Below are positions 54,536 to 63,557 of a stretch of 64,000 nucleotides of DNA, one piece after another (within the stretch, counting starts at the first letter, position 1; each line of letters starts with the position of its first letter). The stretch lies in the NCBI RefSeq assembly GCF_011801145.1, contig NZ_CP046172.1, forward strand, positions 1,426,001 through 1,490,000, read 5' to 3'. A program made the position numbers and the translations under genes. The notes beneath the pieces are model-generated. The model did no database searches, had not been told where the DNA came from, and saw nothing but the letters and a program-made list of their open reading frames with translations. The DNA is from Nocardia arthritidis (GTDB lineage: Bacteria; Actinomycetota; Actinomycetes; Mycobacteriales; Mycobacteriaceae).

Positions 54536-55198
54536 ATGACGACTATCCAGATACCACGCAGGTTCAACGGCCCGCCCGACTCCGGGCAGGGCGGCTACGT
54601 GTCCGGACTGGTCGCGGGACTGCGGGAGGAGCCCGTGGTGACGGTGGTGCTGCGCAGTCCGCCGCCGCTCGACAAGCCGCTGCAGGTGCGGGCCGGAAAT
54701 CTCTATGACGGACCGACGCTGCTGGCCGAATCGCGCACGGGTGGATTCGAACGCGATGTGCCGCAGGTCGTCTCGCACGCCGACGCGGTGGCCGCCAGCA
54801 AGGCGTATCAGACGAACGAGGTGTTCTCGCGGTGCTTCGCCTGCGGCACCGCGCGTCCGGACGGGTTGCGGCTCGAACCCGGCCCGATCCGCGCCGGTCT
54901 GGTGGCGACTCCGTGGACGCCGGACGATTCGCTGACCATCGATAACCCGCTGCTCTGGGCAGCCTTGGATTGCCCAGGCGGTTGGGCGCTGTCCGACATG
55001 CAGGTGCGCCCCGCGCTGCTCGGCTCGATGACGGCCACCGTGTACGACCTGCCCGCGGCCGGTGAACCCTGTGTGGTGGTGGGGGAGGAGCACGGCGACA
55101 AGGGCCGTAAGAGCTACGCGTCGAGCGCCGTATACGGCTCCGACGACCGGCTGCTCGGCCGCGCCGAACAGATCTGGATCCGGATGTCCCCCGCCTGA
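54536..55198 (+). CDS. Hypothetical protein, possible hotdog-fold thioesterase-like
   Basis: A 220-residue soluble protein without signal peptide. CFACGTARPDGLRLEPGP followed by a stretch with LWAALDCPGGWAL recalls hotdog thioesterase-like proteins of actinobacteria, in which a CFxCG motif precedes the fold. This assignment is tentative. The ATG at 54536 is the first sensible start after the repeat array. It converges on the acidic protein gene downstream. Confidence 0.6.
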   Translation: MTTIQIPRRFNGPPDSGQGGYVSGLVAGLREEPVVTVVLRSPPPLDKPLQVRAGNLYDGPTLLAESRTGGFERDVPQVVSHADAVAASKAYQTNEVFSRCFACGTARPDGLRLEPGPIRAGLVATPWTPDDSLTIDNPLLWAALDCPGGWALSDMQVRPALLGSMTATVYDLPAAGEPCVVVGEEHGDKGRKSYASSAVYGSDDRLLGRAEQIWIRMSPA

Positions 55199-55283
55199 TG
55201 AGTTACCAAGTGCCGCAGCGTCATCGGTGCACGCACCGGTAACTCGCCGTGCCCGATAGGCGCTGCCGGGCCGAGCGCTCGCT

Positions 55284-56546
55284 TTACTTGTGCTCGAGCC
55301 TGCTTTCGAACGCGTGCTCCAGCTCCCGCCACGCCTGCGCTTCGGCGGCGAACGGCGGATTCGGCGCGAGCCGGTTCGGGTCCGGGTTCAGCAGGTAGGA
55401 GACGTACCAGCCGAGCGGGGTGGACTGGGCCAGCGCCTGCTCGACGCTGTCGTCGTCCGCGTAATCGGCCGCGTCGGTGAACAATTCGACGGCGAGGTCG
55501 AGCTGTTCGATATCCACCGTCTCCGGGCCCTCGGCCAGATCGTCGGCCAAACCCGGTATGACATAGACGTTTTCGTCCGTCACCTCGACCTCGAGCGATC
55601 CGTCGACCGCCGCGGTCTGCACATCGGAGTAGGTGCTCACCCGGGCCAGATCGTGGTCGTGATCGTCGGCCAGGTAGCGGGCCAGCGCGCGCTCGGAATC
55701 GAAAACGGTGATCAAACCCTTGCGGCCCAGGAAGATCGGCTCGTCGTCGAGGTAACAGCGCAGCGTGAAGTAGCTGCCGTCGGCGGTGACGATCTTCACC
55801 GGGTCGATGCCGACCTCATGCCAGAACGACTCGTCCTCGTCCTCGTCGCCGTCCTCATCGTCCTCGTCGTCCTCATCCAGGTCGACGGGCTCGAACTCCT
55901 CCTCGTCGCTTTCCGCGGCGTCGTCGGCGTCGACCACGTTCTCCTCGGCGGCCAGCAGCTCGGCCTCGGCCACCGCGACCGCCTCGGCATCCACCTCGGG
56001 GGTCTGCACCACCGAGTCGATGGCGTCGAGCACGGAGTCCCAGTCCTTGGCGATGGCGGCGCCGATCTGATCCCAGAGCTCCTCACCATCCCGGCCGACG
56101 AACGCGCTCACCCCGCCGGGCAGCGCGCCGAGCACCGGATGCGATCCGAAGAACTTGGTGACCGTCTCCAGTTCGCAGACCTCGCCGATATTGCGCACCA
56201 TGCCGAGGGTGTCTTCCAGCTCGGCGATGGTGTCGACATCGGGATCGCCGGCCGCCAGCTCCGGAACGGCGACCAGATCGAAGGTGAAGTTCTCCTCCGG
56301 CTCCAGTTCCACCGCCGACAGCCCGGCCACCACCTGCCAGGCCGGATGGTCGACTAGGTCGTTGTCGGAGTTGGTTCGAATGAAGGCGGCCAGCTCGGCC
56401 ACCGACTCGAAACCGTAGAGGGCGTCCTCGTGTCCGAGGAACGCTTCCCATTCGTCGTCACCGTCCCGCCAACGCGGAGCCCACAGGGTGACGAGATCGC
56501 CGTCGGTCAGGCCGAGCTCGATCGGGACGATGTCTCCAGAAGCCAT
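55284..56546 (-). CDS. Conserved acidic protein (Rv3311-like)
   Basis: A 420-residue, strongly acidic cytoplasmic protein. Two similar domains (about 1-165 and 245-420) are separated by an Asp/Glu-rich linker (DEDDEDDEDGDEDEDES). Both halves contain strand-rich segments with LWAPRW- and YFTLRCYLDD-like patterns. Its size and place next to add match M. tuberculosis Rv3311, a conserved protein of unknown function. Confidence 0.78.
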   Translation of the reverse strand: MASGDIVPIELGLTDGDLVTLWAPRWRDGDDEWEAFLGHEDALYGFESVAELAAFIRTNSDNDLVDHPAWQVVAGLSAVELEPEENFTFDLVAVPELAAGDPDVDTIAELEDTLGMVRNIGEVCELETVTKFFGSHPVLGALPGGVSAFVGRDGEELWDQIGAAIAKDWDSVLDAIDSVVQTPEVDAEAVAVAEAELLAAEENVVDADDAAESDEEEFEPVDLDEDDEDDEDGDEDEDESFWHEVGIDPVKIVTADGSYFTLRCYLDDEPIFLGRKGLITVFDSERALARYLADDHDHDLARVSTYSDVQTAAVDGSLEVEVTDENVYVIPGLADDLAEGPETVDIEQLDLAVELFTDAADYADDDSVEQALAQSTPLGWYVSYLLNPDPNRLAPNPPFAAEAQAWRELEHAFESRLEHK

Positions 56547-56572
56547 GAGCGGAAGCCTATCGAGCTTCGGCC

Positions 56573-56920
56573 TCAGGCACTATCCGGCCCGCCCCCAACG
56601 CTGCCCGGCGCGTCCTGTCCGGTGGGTACGAACGACTCGTTCAGTGTCGCAACGACCTTCGAGCGTTGGGCGCCGGCGTCCTCGGATGCCTGACGACAGG
56701 CCCACACGATGAGTTGGCCGACCTCGGCGGGCGGCACCGAGGTGACCGCCTCGGAGAGGGTGAGCGCGACCAGTGCGCCGTCGCTGTCCACCTCGGCGCT
56801 GACCATGCCGTCCTCGGTGGTGAACCGGCCGCGCACCTGCTTGAGGCCGTACAGCGCGGCCTCCAGCGCCTCCAGCTTCGCGGTCGCGTTGGCGACCAGC
56901 GCGTCCATTTCGGCGCTCAT
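56573..56920 (-). CDS. YbaB/EbfC family protein
   Basis: A 115-residue protein: N-terminal helix (MDALVANATAKLEALEAALY), strands around GMVSAEVDSDGALVALTLSE, then a helix, the usual YbaB arrangement. It lies downstream of an EspC-like/NlpC-P60/hypothetical set on the same strand and is likely the last gene of that operon. Confidence 0.75.
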   Translation of the reverse strand: MSAEMDALVANATAKLEALEAALYGLKQVRGRFTTEDGMVSAEVDSDGALVALTLSEAVTSVPPAEVGQLIVWACRQASEDAGAQRSKVVATLNESFVPTGQDAPGSVGGGPDSA

Positions 56921-56940
56921 GACTCCACCTCGCTCATGGT

Positions 56941-57291
56941 TTAAACCGGCCTCATCCAGCTCGTCGGTCCCGTATCCGCGTCGTCCAGGCGGTCCAGTTC
57001 GTCGACCGCGGCCTGCCGGGTGGGCAGGCCGAGTTTGTCGAGAATGTCGTCCGGCAGGCCCGCCTCGGCGAGCACCTCGCGGCGGCGCGCCTTGGCGACG
57101 AGGGTGGACCGCTTGGTGAGCCGGAGGATCTCGTTGGCCAGAGACTGTGCGCCGTAACGATATTCGCTGCGCTCGAATTTGATTTCCACCGGCATGCCCT
57201 GATCGGTGGCGCGCACCGAGATGGTGCCGGAGCGGTTGGTGCTGCCCGCCACTGTGACGTTCGGGACGCTGGGTACCTGTGAATTGGTCAT
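56941..57291 (-). CDS. Hypothetical protein of the NlpC/P60 operon
   Basis: A 116-residue protein with a polar N-terminus, then VRATDQGMPVEIKFERSEYR as a possible strand pair, a helix (SLANEILRLTKRSTLVAKAR) and a Gly/Pro-containing C-terminus. It overlaps the NlpC/P60 gene by 4 bp (ATGA) and precedes the YbaB-like gene by 20 bp. The central part resembles the YbaB-linked proteins of type VII loci only loosely. No function is assigned. Confidence 0.62.
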   Translation of the reverse strand: MTNSQVPSVPNVTVAGSTNRSGTISVRATDQGMPVEIKFERSEYRYGAQSLANEILRLTKRSTLVAKARRREVLAEAGLPDDILDKLGLPTRQAAVDELDRLDDADTGPTSWMRPV

Positions 57292-58424
57292 GCCGTCGGC
57301 CTGTAGAAGCCGTTGAACTGCATACCGATGTTCTCCGTTCGAATCGCGGTGATCGAGACCGGATCGCCCGCCTCGATCATCTTTCCGTTGCCGACGACCA
57401 TCGCGACGTGCCCGTCCCAGACCGCCAGATCGCCGGGCATGAGATCGCCGGGGGAGACCCGACTGCCGACGGCTTGCTGGTCGGCCAGCCGGGGCAGCTC
57501 GATGCCCGCCGCCTCGTACGAGCTCTTGGTGAGACCGCTGCAGTCGAGGCCGACGCCGGGGGTATTGCCGCCCCAGACGTAGGGCGTGCCGACCGCCTTC
57601 AGCGCCGTGCGCACCGCGGTGGCCGCCTTCTCGTTGGGCGCGGTGACCTCGCTGCCGTCGGGCAGTTTGATCTTGACGCCCTGGCCGGTATCGGTCTTGG
57701 TGGTCGGGCTGTCGGTTTTGGTCGGCGTGCCCGCCGACGTGGTCGAGGCGGGCACTGTCGATGTGGATGCCGTCTTCATCAGCCCGCTGAGCGCGGATGT
57801 CCCGGTGCCGAGCAGGCCCGTCCCGGTCGAAACCAGTTGTTGCAGACCGGAACTGGAGACGCTGCTCGCGGCGGACTGAACGCCGGAGGCCACCGTGCTC
57901 GCCAGCGAGGTGGACGGCGGCGGGGTGAGCTCGCTCATCGCGGTGGTGTGCGTGCTGAGCTCGCTCTGCACCTTGCCGACCACCTTGACGCCCTGCTGGA
58001 TGTGGTCGATCGCGGAGCCGACGAGCAGCGAAAGACCCGCGGGCGTCGTGAGCGTCGGCGCCAGCTTCGTCGCGTCGTCGACGAAGGACTGCACGATGGT
58101 GGTCAGCTCCTTCTTGCCCGACTCGATCTCGGTCGCGGCCTGGCCGACGATGGTTGCCATATCGTTGCCGCGGTCGGAGATGGTGGCGGCGGAGGTCTGC
58201 ACCCGCAGCGCCTTCGAGGTGGCGGCGTCGGCGGCGACACCGTCCCATGCCGAGCTCATGTTGTTGATGCTGTCGCGGCCCGCGGCGTGCACCTGGTCGA
58301 CGGCGGTGGACGTGGCGCGCAGCGAGTCGGCGGGGCCGCTGGCGGTCAGCACGCCGGTGCCGAAGCTGGCCAGCAGATCGGTCAGCGGTTTGACCAGCAG
58401 GCTGATGTCGATCACGGCTGTCAC
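57288..58424 (-). CDS. NlpC/P60 peptidase with type VII-like N-terminal domain
   Basis: A 378-residue protein. The C-terminal 120 residues are an NlpC/P60 cysteine peptidase: Cys295 in GLDCSG and His339 in WDGHVAMVVG, expected to cut peptidoglycan peptides. The N-terminal 190 residues are helical, WXG/EspC-like, without a signal peptide, followed by a Thr/Ser-rich linker. Export would therefore rely on a type VII system. It overlaps the preceding EspC-like gene by 4 bp. Confidence 0.85.
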   Translation of the reverse strand: MTAVIDISLLVKPLTDLLASFGTGVLTASGPADSLRATSTAVDQVHAAGRDSINNMSSAWDGVAADAATSKALRVQTSAATISDRGNDMATIVGQAATEIESGKKELTTIVQSFVDDATKLAPTLTTPAGLSLLVGSAIDHIQQGVKVVGKVQSELSTHTTAMSELTPPPSTSLASTVASGVQSAASSVSSSGLQQLVSTGTGLLGTGTSALSGLMKTASTSTVPASTTSAGTPTKTDSPTTKTDTGQGVKIKLPDGSEVTAPNEKAATAVRTALKAVGTPYVWGGNTPGVGLDCSGLTKSSYEAAGIELPRLADQQAVGSRVSPGDLMPGDLAVWDGHVAMVVGNGKMIEAGDPVSITAIRTENIGMQFNGFYRPTA

Positions 58425-58744
58425 GCACCCAGCTCCTTGCTGGCGGACTGGAAGCCCTCGGCGCGGCTGTGGTCACCCTCGGTGAGCACGGTGGCCGCCG
58501 TGGTCGCCGCGCCGCCGATGCTGCCGAGCACCGCGGACAGCTGGCCGATCGCGGCGACGTGGCCCGCGTGCGTCGCGGCGTACGCCGCCAGGAAATCGCC
58601 GCCGATCAGCCCGAAGACCGGTGCGAGCAGCAGGGGATCCGAGCCCGCGGCATTCGCGGCGATCGCGGCCATATCCCCGGACATCGTCGCCGCGTTCGCG
58701 GCGTAGGCGGCGATGCCATCGGTATCCGCCGACATCTTTCGCAT
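58421..58744 (-). CDS. EspC-like small type VII-associated protein
   Basis: A 107-residue Ala/Gly-rich helical protein from the ATG at 58744, which follows gggggaag. The pattern MSADTDGIAAYAANAATMSG and the final AEGFQSASKEL fit the EspC-type family of type VII substrates. First gene of the operon leading to NlpC/P60 and YbaB; it may pair with the N-terminal domain of the peptidase. Confidence 0.7.
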   Translation of the reverse strand: MRKMSADTDGIAAYAANAATMSGDMAAIAANAAGSDPLLLAPVFGLIGGDFLAAYAATHAGHVAAIGQLSAVLGSIGGAATTAATVLTEGDHSRAEGFQSASKELGA

Positions 58745-58888
58745 CAGAACTTCCCCCATCTGTTGTTTCCCAGGCAGAGTACGTCATTCACTGAGTTCGA
58801 CGCGTCCCGTTCCGGATCGGTTCCCGCCCGTACGAAAAAAGATCGGTGAGGTTCGGCGGCCGACCTGAACCGACCTTATCGTTCCCTC

Positions 58889-59512
58889 ATGCGCACCGAC
58901 ACCGTGGCTCATCCGCTCGCCGCCGCCCTGCTCACCACCATGCGGGACGCCCGCACCGACAACCCGGCTTTCCGCGCCGCGCTGCGCGATCTCACCGGCA
59001 TCCTGGTCTACGAGGCGCTGCGCGAGGCGCCGGTGACCCGCTTCGAGGTGACGACGCCGGTGGCCGTCACCGAGGGGGTGCGGCTGGCCGCACCGCCGCT
59101 GCTGGTTCCGGTGCTGCGGGCGGGGCTCGGCATGGTGGACGCGGCGGCGGAGCTCATCCCGGACGCCAGGGTCGGATTCGTCGGCATCGCCCGCGATGAG
59201 CGGACCCACCAGCCGGTGCCGTATATGGAATCGCTGCCCGATGACCTGACCGACCTGCCGGTCTTCGTCCTCGACCCGATGCTCGCCACCGGCGGTTCGA
59301 TGCGGCACACCCTGGAACTGCTCGCCGCCCGCGGCGCCACCGACATCACCGCCGTCTGCGTCGTCGCCGCACCGGAAGGCATTGCCGCGCTGGAGAAGTC
59401 GGGACTTCCGGTGCGCCTGGTCACCGCGACGGTAGACGCCGGGCTGAACGAGAACGCCTACATCGTCCCGGGTCTCGGCGACGCGGGCGATCGCCAATTC
59501 GGGCCTCGCTGA
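58889..59512 (+). CDS. upp: Uracil phosphoribosyltransferase
   Basis: A 207-residue enzyme making UMP from uracil and PRPP. The PRPP loop is [13 protein letters not shown] near residue 130, and the uracil-binding end is [18 protein letters not shown]. It matches Rv3309c in type and neighbourhood (pmmB and deoD follow). Tandem repeats start shortly after its stop. Confidence 0.96.
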   Translation: MRTDTVAHPLAAALLTTMRDARTDNPAFRAALRDLTGILVYEALREAPVTRFEVTTPVAVTEGVRLAAPPLLVPVLRAGLGMVDAAAELIPDARVGFVGIARDERTHQPVPYMESLPDDLTDLPVFVLDPMLATGGSMRHTLELLAARGATDITAVCVVAAPEGIAALEKSGLPVRLVTATVDAGLNENAYIVPGLGDAGDRQFGPR

Positions 59513-59540
59513 GGGCAATTCGCGGGCTCAGGCGAAATGG

Positions 59541-59730
59541 GCGAGTGCCTCCGCAGGGAACTCGGCCCGGTGGGGGCTGACGGCAGGCCCCGCCAGGCTG
59601 CATCTATTGGGAGAGTTCCCTCGCAGGGAGTTCGGCCTGGCGCGGGCGGATGTCAGGCTCCGCCGGGCAGCGCCTGTTGGGCGAGTGCCTCCGCACAGGA
59701 GCTCGGCCTGGTGCGGGCCGACGGACGGCC
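59541..59730. repeat. MIRU-like tandem repeat, 70-bp period
   Basis: Units start at 59541, 59611 and 59681 (period 70 bp) with the core GCGAGTGCCTCCGCA...CTCGGCC; the middle unit is more diverged. The core is the reverse complement of that at 54.4 kb. It occupies the space between upp and the next gene. Confidence 0.8.
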
Positions 59731-59733
59731 TAG

Positions 59734-60075
59734 TCAGGAGCCTGCCGAACCGGTGCCCGATCCGGTGCGGTTGGCGTTCTCGGTGCGCCAGACGCCGCAG
59801 CCGGTGCTGGAGAAGGCGCCGTCACCGGCCGCGATGCGAATGCGCTGGGTGCCGGATCCGCCGTTGCCGCTCTCCAGCACGTCGCCGTAGGAGGTGAGTC
59901 GCGCCCAAACGCAGGATCCGGTGGCCGAATAGGTGACGTAGTCGCCCGGCGTGATGTCGGTGCCGACGACGTAGGTGCCGTCATGGTCCATGATGGTCGG
60001 TGCGGCCGCGGCGGGGCCCGCGGAGGCGAGGACGGCGGCTACGCCGAATCCGGTGAGCCACAGTGACTTACGCAT
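59734..60075 (-). CDS. Small secreted protein
   Basis: A 113-residue protein with a Sec signal peptide (about 1-25, cut after AAA) and a compact mature domain with two Cys that may form a disulfide. The pattern GTYVVGTDITPGDYVTYSA and CVWARLTSYGD recalls a small beta-rich domain common in secreted actinobacterial proteins, of unknown function. Confidence 0.75.
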   Translation of the reverse strand: MRKSLWLTGFGVAAVLASAGPAAAAPTIMDHDGTYVVGTDITPGDYVTYSATGSCVWARLTSYGDVLESGNGGSGTQRIRIAAGDGAFSSTGCGVWRTENANRTGSGTGSAGS

Positions 60076-60163
60076 GGGGGCCTTCTCTCGGTCGACGCGT
60101 TCGCAGCCAGTCTAGGAAGCCGCGATGCGTGCGCAAGCCCCGAGTGTTCCCGCTACCGGTGCG

Positions 60164-61681
60164 CTAACCCCGCCGCGCCGGTCCGTCGGCGAGCGCGGCG
60201 CAGAACTCCCGCAGCCGGGAAAGGCTTTGCGCGGCAGCGGCTTCGGCCTGTGGCAGGGCCGCACGTCCGGCGACGGGCTCGACCACCTCCAGGTAGCACT
60301 TGAGTTTCGGCTCGGTGCCGGACGGCCGGATGACGATGCGGGTGTTGGTGCCGTCGAAAATCAGTGCGTCGGTACGCATCCGGCCCCTGGCCTGAGCGAG
60401 GTCGGTGTATTTGACCGGCTCGCCCGCGATTTCGCCGGGCGCGGCGGCGCGCAACTGGGCGACGACCGCGGCCGCGGCGGCCGGATCGGCGAGCCGCAGC
60501 GCCACCTGACCGGTGGCGTGCAGACCGAATTCGACCGCATAGTCGGCTAATTCGTCGATAAGGGTGCGGCCTTCGGATTTCAGCCGGGCCACTAGGTCGG
60601 CGGCGAGCACCGCGGCGGAGATGCCGTCCTTGTCGCGCACCCGGGACGGGTCGACGCAGTGGCCGAGCGCCTCCTCGTACGCGTAGACCAGGCCGTCGCC
60701 CGCGCGGGCCAGCCATTTGAAGCCGGTCAGGGTTTCGGCGTAGCGGGCGCCGCGCGCAGGCGCGAGCTTCGAAAGCAGGCGGGAGGAGACGATCGTGGTG
60801 GCCACCAACGCATTCGGGGTCGCGGTGCGCAGCACGCAGTCGGCCAGCAGCACGCCGGTTTCGTCGCCGCGCAGCATCCGCCAGCCGTCCGGACCCGGCA
60901 CGCCGACGGCGCACCGGTCGGCATCCGGATCGAGTGCGATCGCGAGATCGGCATCGATCCGTTCGGCGAGGGCGAGCAACAGATCGGTGGCGCCCGGCTC
61001 CTCCGGATTCGGGAACGCGACGGTGGGGAAGTCCGGATCGGGCGCGAATTGCTCGCGAACGACGTGCACATCCGAAAAACCCGCCGCGGCAAGGGCTTCC
61101 AGCGCCATCTCACCCCCGACGCCGTGCATGGGGGTCAGGGCGATCCGGATGGAGGCGCGGGCGCCGGGCCCGCCGATGAGCGCGGGCAGCTCGCCGACGC
61201 GGGCCAGATAGCGTTGCGGCAGTTCGTCGTCGGACGGCGCGACCGGCGTGCGGTCGAACGGCTCGCGCACCGCGTCGATACAGCGCTCGATCTCGGTATC
61301 CGCGGGCGCGATCAGCTGGGATCCGCCGTCGAGGTACACCTTGTAGCCGTTGTCGGTGGCCGGATTGTGCGATGCGGTGATCTGCACCCCGGCCACCGCG
61401 CCCAGCTCGCGCACCGCGTACGCGACCACCGGAGTGGGCAGCGGGTGTGGCAGCAGCGTCACCGGAAAGCCCGCCGCGGCAAAGATTTCCGCGGTAACCG
61501 TGGCGAATTCGGCGGAGCCGTGGCGTGCGTCCCTGCCGACGACGACCCGGCCGCCGCCGAGGCAGCGTCCGCGCAGCCAGTCGACAAGTCCGGCGGTCGC
61601 CCGGCCGACGGTGTCGACATTCATCCCGTCGGGGCCGTCCTGAAGCGGGCCGCGCAGCCCCGCGGTGCCGAAGCGCAGCAT
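60164..61681 (-). CDS. pmmB: Phosphomannomutase/phosphoglucomutase
   Basis: A 505-residue alpha-D-phosphohexomutase. The phosphoserine loop is TASHNP with Ser104, the metal loop is LDPDADR, the sugar loop region is YEEALGHCVD, and the C-terminal phosphate-binding loop is RPSGTEPKLK. It interconverts hexose 1- and 6-phosphates, or possibly pentose phosphates given its position beside deoD and upp. It matches Rv3308 and directly follows deoD. Confidence 0.94.
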   Translation of the reverse strand: MLRFGTAGLRGPLQDGPDGMNVDTVGRATAGLVDWLRGRCLGGGRVVVGRDARHGSAEFATVTAEIFAAAGFPVTLLPHPLPTPVVAYAVRELGAVAGVQITASHNPATDNGYKVYLDGGSQLIAPADTEIERCIDAVREPFDRTPVAPSDDELPQRYLARVGELPALIGGPGARASIRIALTPMHGVGGEMALEALAAAGFSDVHVVREQFAPDPDFPTVAFPNPEEPGATDLLLALAERIDADLAIALDPDADRCAVGVPGPDGWRMLRGDETGVLLADCVLRTATPNALVATTIVSSRLLSKLAPARGARYAETLTGFKWLARAGDGLVYAYEEALGHCVDPSRVRDKDGISAAVLAADLVARLKSEGRTLIDELADYAVEFGLHATGQVALRLADPAAAAAVVAQLRAAAPGEIAGEPVKYTDLAQARGRMRTDALIFDGTNTRIVIRPSGTEPKLKCYLEVVEPVAGRAALPQAEAAAAQSLSRLREFCAALADGPARRG

Positions 61682-62461
61682 CTAGATCCGTTCCACCACG
61701 CCGCGCAGCAGTTTGCCCAAACGCGGTGCGGCGGCATGACCTTCGGCGAGCACCTCGGCATGTGAGAGGTGTGCGCCGGTGACGCCCGCGGCCAGGTTGG
61801 TGACCAGCGAGATGCCGAGCACCCGTGCCCCGAGCGCGCGGGCGGCGATCGCCTCCAGCACCGTCGACATGCCGACCAGATCCGCGCCCATGGTGCGCAG
61901 CATCCGGATCTCGGCGGGCGTCTCGTACTGCGGACCGGTCAGGCCCGCGTAGACGCCCTCGGTCAGTCCCGGCTCGATTTCCCTTGCCAGCGCGCGTAAT
62001 TCGGGATCCCAGGCGTCGACCAGGTCGACGAAGGTCGCGCCGGTGAGCGGGGTGCGCGCGGTGAGGTTGATGTGGTCGCTGATGAGCACCGGCTCACCGA
62101 CCGAAAGACCGTCCCGGATACCGCCCGCCGCATTGGTGAGCACCACGATCTCGGCGCCCGCCGCGATCGCCGCCGACACCGGGTGCACCACCTCCGCGGG
62201 CTGGTAGCCCTCGTAGAGGTGCTGGCGCCCCATCAGCAGCAGCACCGGCGTTTCGCCGACGGACACCGAGTGCACCATCCCGACGTGACCCTGTGCGCTC
62301 GGGGTGCCGAATCCGGGTAGGTCCGGCATCGGCACCGAGGCGGTCGGCGCGCCGATCTCCGCGGCCGCCTCCTGCCAGCCCGATCCCAGCACCACCGCGA
62401 CTCTGTGGCGCGGCACTCCCGTACGTTCGGCGATAGCCTCAGCGGCCTGTTCGGCAAGCAT
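61682..62461 (-). CDS. deoD: Purine nucleoside phosphorylase
   Basis: A 259-residue trimeric-type phosphorylase that splits inosine or guanosine to base and ribose 1-phosphate. Family motifs include [18 protein letters not shown] and [11 protein letters not shown], then [13 protein letters not shown] and [11 protein letters not shown]. It abuts pmmB without a gap, so the two are one operon, as for Rv3307-Rv3308. Confidence 0.95.
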   Translation of the reverse strand: MLAEQAAEAIAERTGVPRHRVAVVLGSGWQEAAAEIGAPTASVPMPDLPGFGTPSAQGHVGMVHSVSVGETPVLLLMGRQHLYEGYQPAEVVHPVSAAIAAGAEIVVLTNAAGGIRDGLSVGEPVLISDHINLTARTPLTGATFVDLVDAWDPELRALAREIEPGLTEGVYAGLTGPQYETPAEIRMLRTMGADLVGMSTVLEAIAARALGARVLGISLVTNLAAGVTGAHLSHAEVLAEGHAAAPRLGKLLRGVVERI

Positions 62462-62496
62462 GCTGTGAGTCTATGGCGGCGCCTCCGGCGCCGCGT

Positions 62497-62590
62497 GTTC
62501 GCGGCCCCCTCAGTCTCGCGTCCCAGCGATCGAGACTCGCGCCTGCGGCGCATGCGCTTCGATCGCTGGGACGCGAGACGGGCCGCGAAC
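62497..62590. repeat. Long inverted repeat (cruciform-prone)
   Basis: Inner arms of 21 bp (62513-62533 and 62559-62579) and outer arms of 11 bp (GTTCGCGGCCC and GGGCCGCGAAC, at 62497-62507 and 62580-62590) pair perfectly, leaving only a 5-nt bulge (62508-62512). The loop is 25 nt. It lies upstream of both divergent genes deoD and the enoyl-CoA hydratase. Confidence 0.85.
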
Positions 62591-62754
62591 GTCGCTCGTA
62601 AGACTCGCTCCCAAGGCTGGTTGCGTCGGTCTTGATGCTGGCTGGGCGTTGGCACACCAAACGCTTGCTCGTAGGGTCTCGGGATTCGGCCACACACGTC
62701 ACGGTCTGCTACCCGTGAGTAGGCAGCGTGGCGCTCACCTATTACGCTGCACGC

Positions 62755-63459
62755 ATGCCGTATCTGGAGCGTGATGGGGATGTGTTCGTCGTCTACCTCG
62801 GCAGCGAGGGACAGACCGACAGCGAGAACCGCTTCCACCCCGACTGGATCGACGAATTCCACGGTCTGCTGGACAAGGTGGAAGCGTCGGAGGGGCCTGC
62901 CGCGCTGGTGACCACCGCGACCGGCAAGTTCTACAGCAACGGTCTCGACACCGACTGGCTGTTCGGCAATCTCGGCGAGATGCACGGCTACCTGGATCGC
63001 GTGCATTCGCTCTACACCCGCCTGCTGCAATTCCCGCTGCCGACGGTCGCCGCGATCAACGGGCACGCCTTCGGCGCGGGCGCGATGCTGGCCACCTCGC
63101 ACGATTTCCGGGTGATGCGGGCGGACCGCGGCTTCTGGTGCCTGCCCGAGGTGCACCTCGGCATGCCGTTCACGATCGGGATGAACGCGCTGCTCACCGA
63201 GCGGCTGAGCAATCAGGTCTGCGTGCAGGCGATGACCACCGGCCACCGCTTCCCGGCCGATGAGGCGATCGCCGCGGGCATCGTCGACGACAAGGCCGAT
63301 GCCGAGGCGTTGCTGTCCACCGCGGTGGCGCGCGCAGCGGCATTGGTCGGCAACCGGAAGCCGAATCTGCCGGTGATCAAGCGCGCCCTGCATGCGAAGG
63401 CGCTGGCGGGGCTCGCGGTCGCGACGACGCCGGAGAATCTGGCCTTCGCCGCCGGGTGA
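62755..63459 (+). CDS. Enoyl-CoA hydratase/isomerase family protein
   Basis: A 234-residue crotonase-fold protein, somewhat short. The oxyanion-hole segments are KFYSNGLDTDW and GHAFGAGAMLA. The sequence resembles delta3,delta2-enoyl-CoA isomerase-type members, with PEVHLGMPFTIGMNALL. The ATG at 62755 gives the natural start MPYLERDGDVF; an in-frame GTG lies at 62728. It probably acts in fatty acid degradation. Confidence 0.85.
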   Translation: MPYLERDGDVFVVYLGSEGQTDSENRFHPDWIDEFHGLLDKVEASEGPAALVTTATGKFYSNGLDTDWLFGNLGEMHGYLDRVHSLYTRLLQFPLPTVAAINGHAFGAGAMLATSHDFRVMRADRGFWCLPEVHLGMPFTIGMNALLTERLSNQVCVQAMTTGHRFPADEAIAAGIVDDKADAEALLSTAVARAAALVGNRKPNLPVIKRALHAKALAGLAVATTPENLAFAAG

Positions 63460-63557
63460 CGTCCGGGCTGTGCTGACTGTTCGCCGGCCGCGGTTACCGA
63501 CTGGTCCGCGGTCGACCGGGTACGCCCGATTCGCGAGGTAGTGCCAGACTGTGTGCC

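Noticed and set aside
62439..62702. Small minus-strand open frames across the long hairpin
   Set aside because: No ribosome site, composition mirrors the palindrome, and they overlap the deoD start region.
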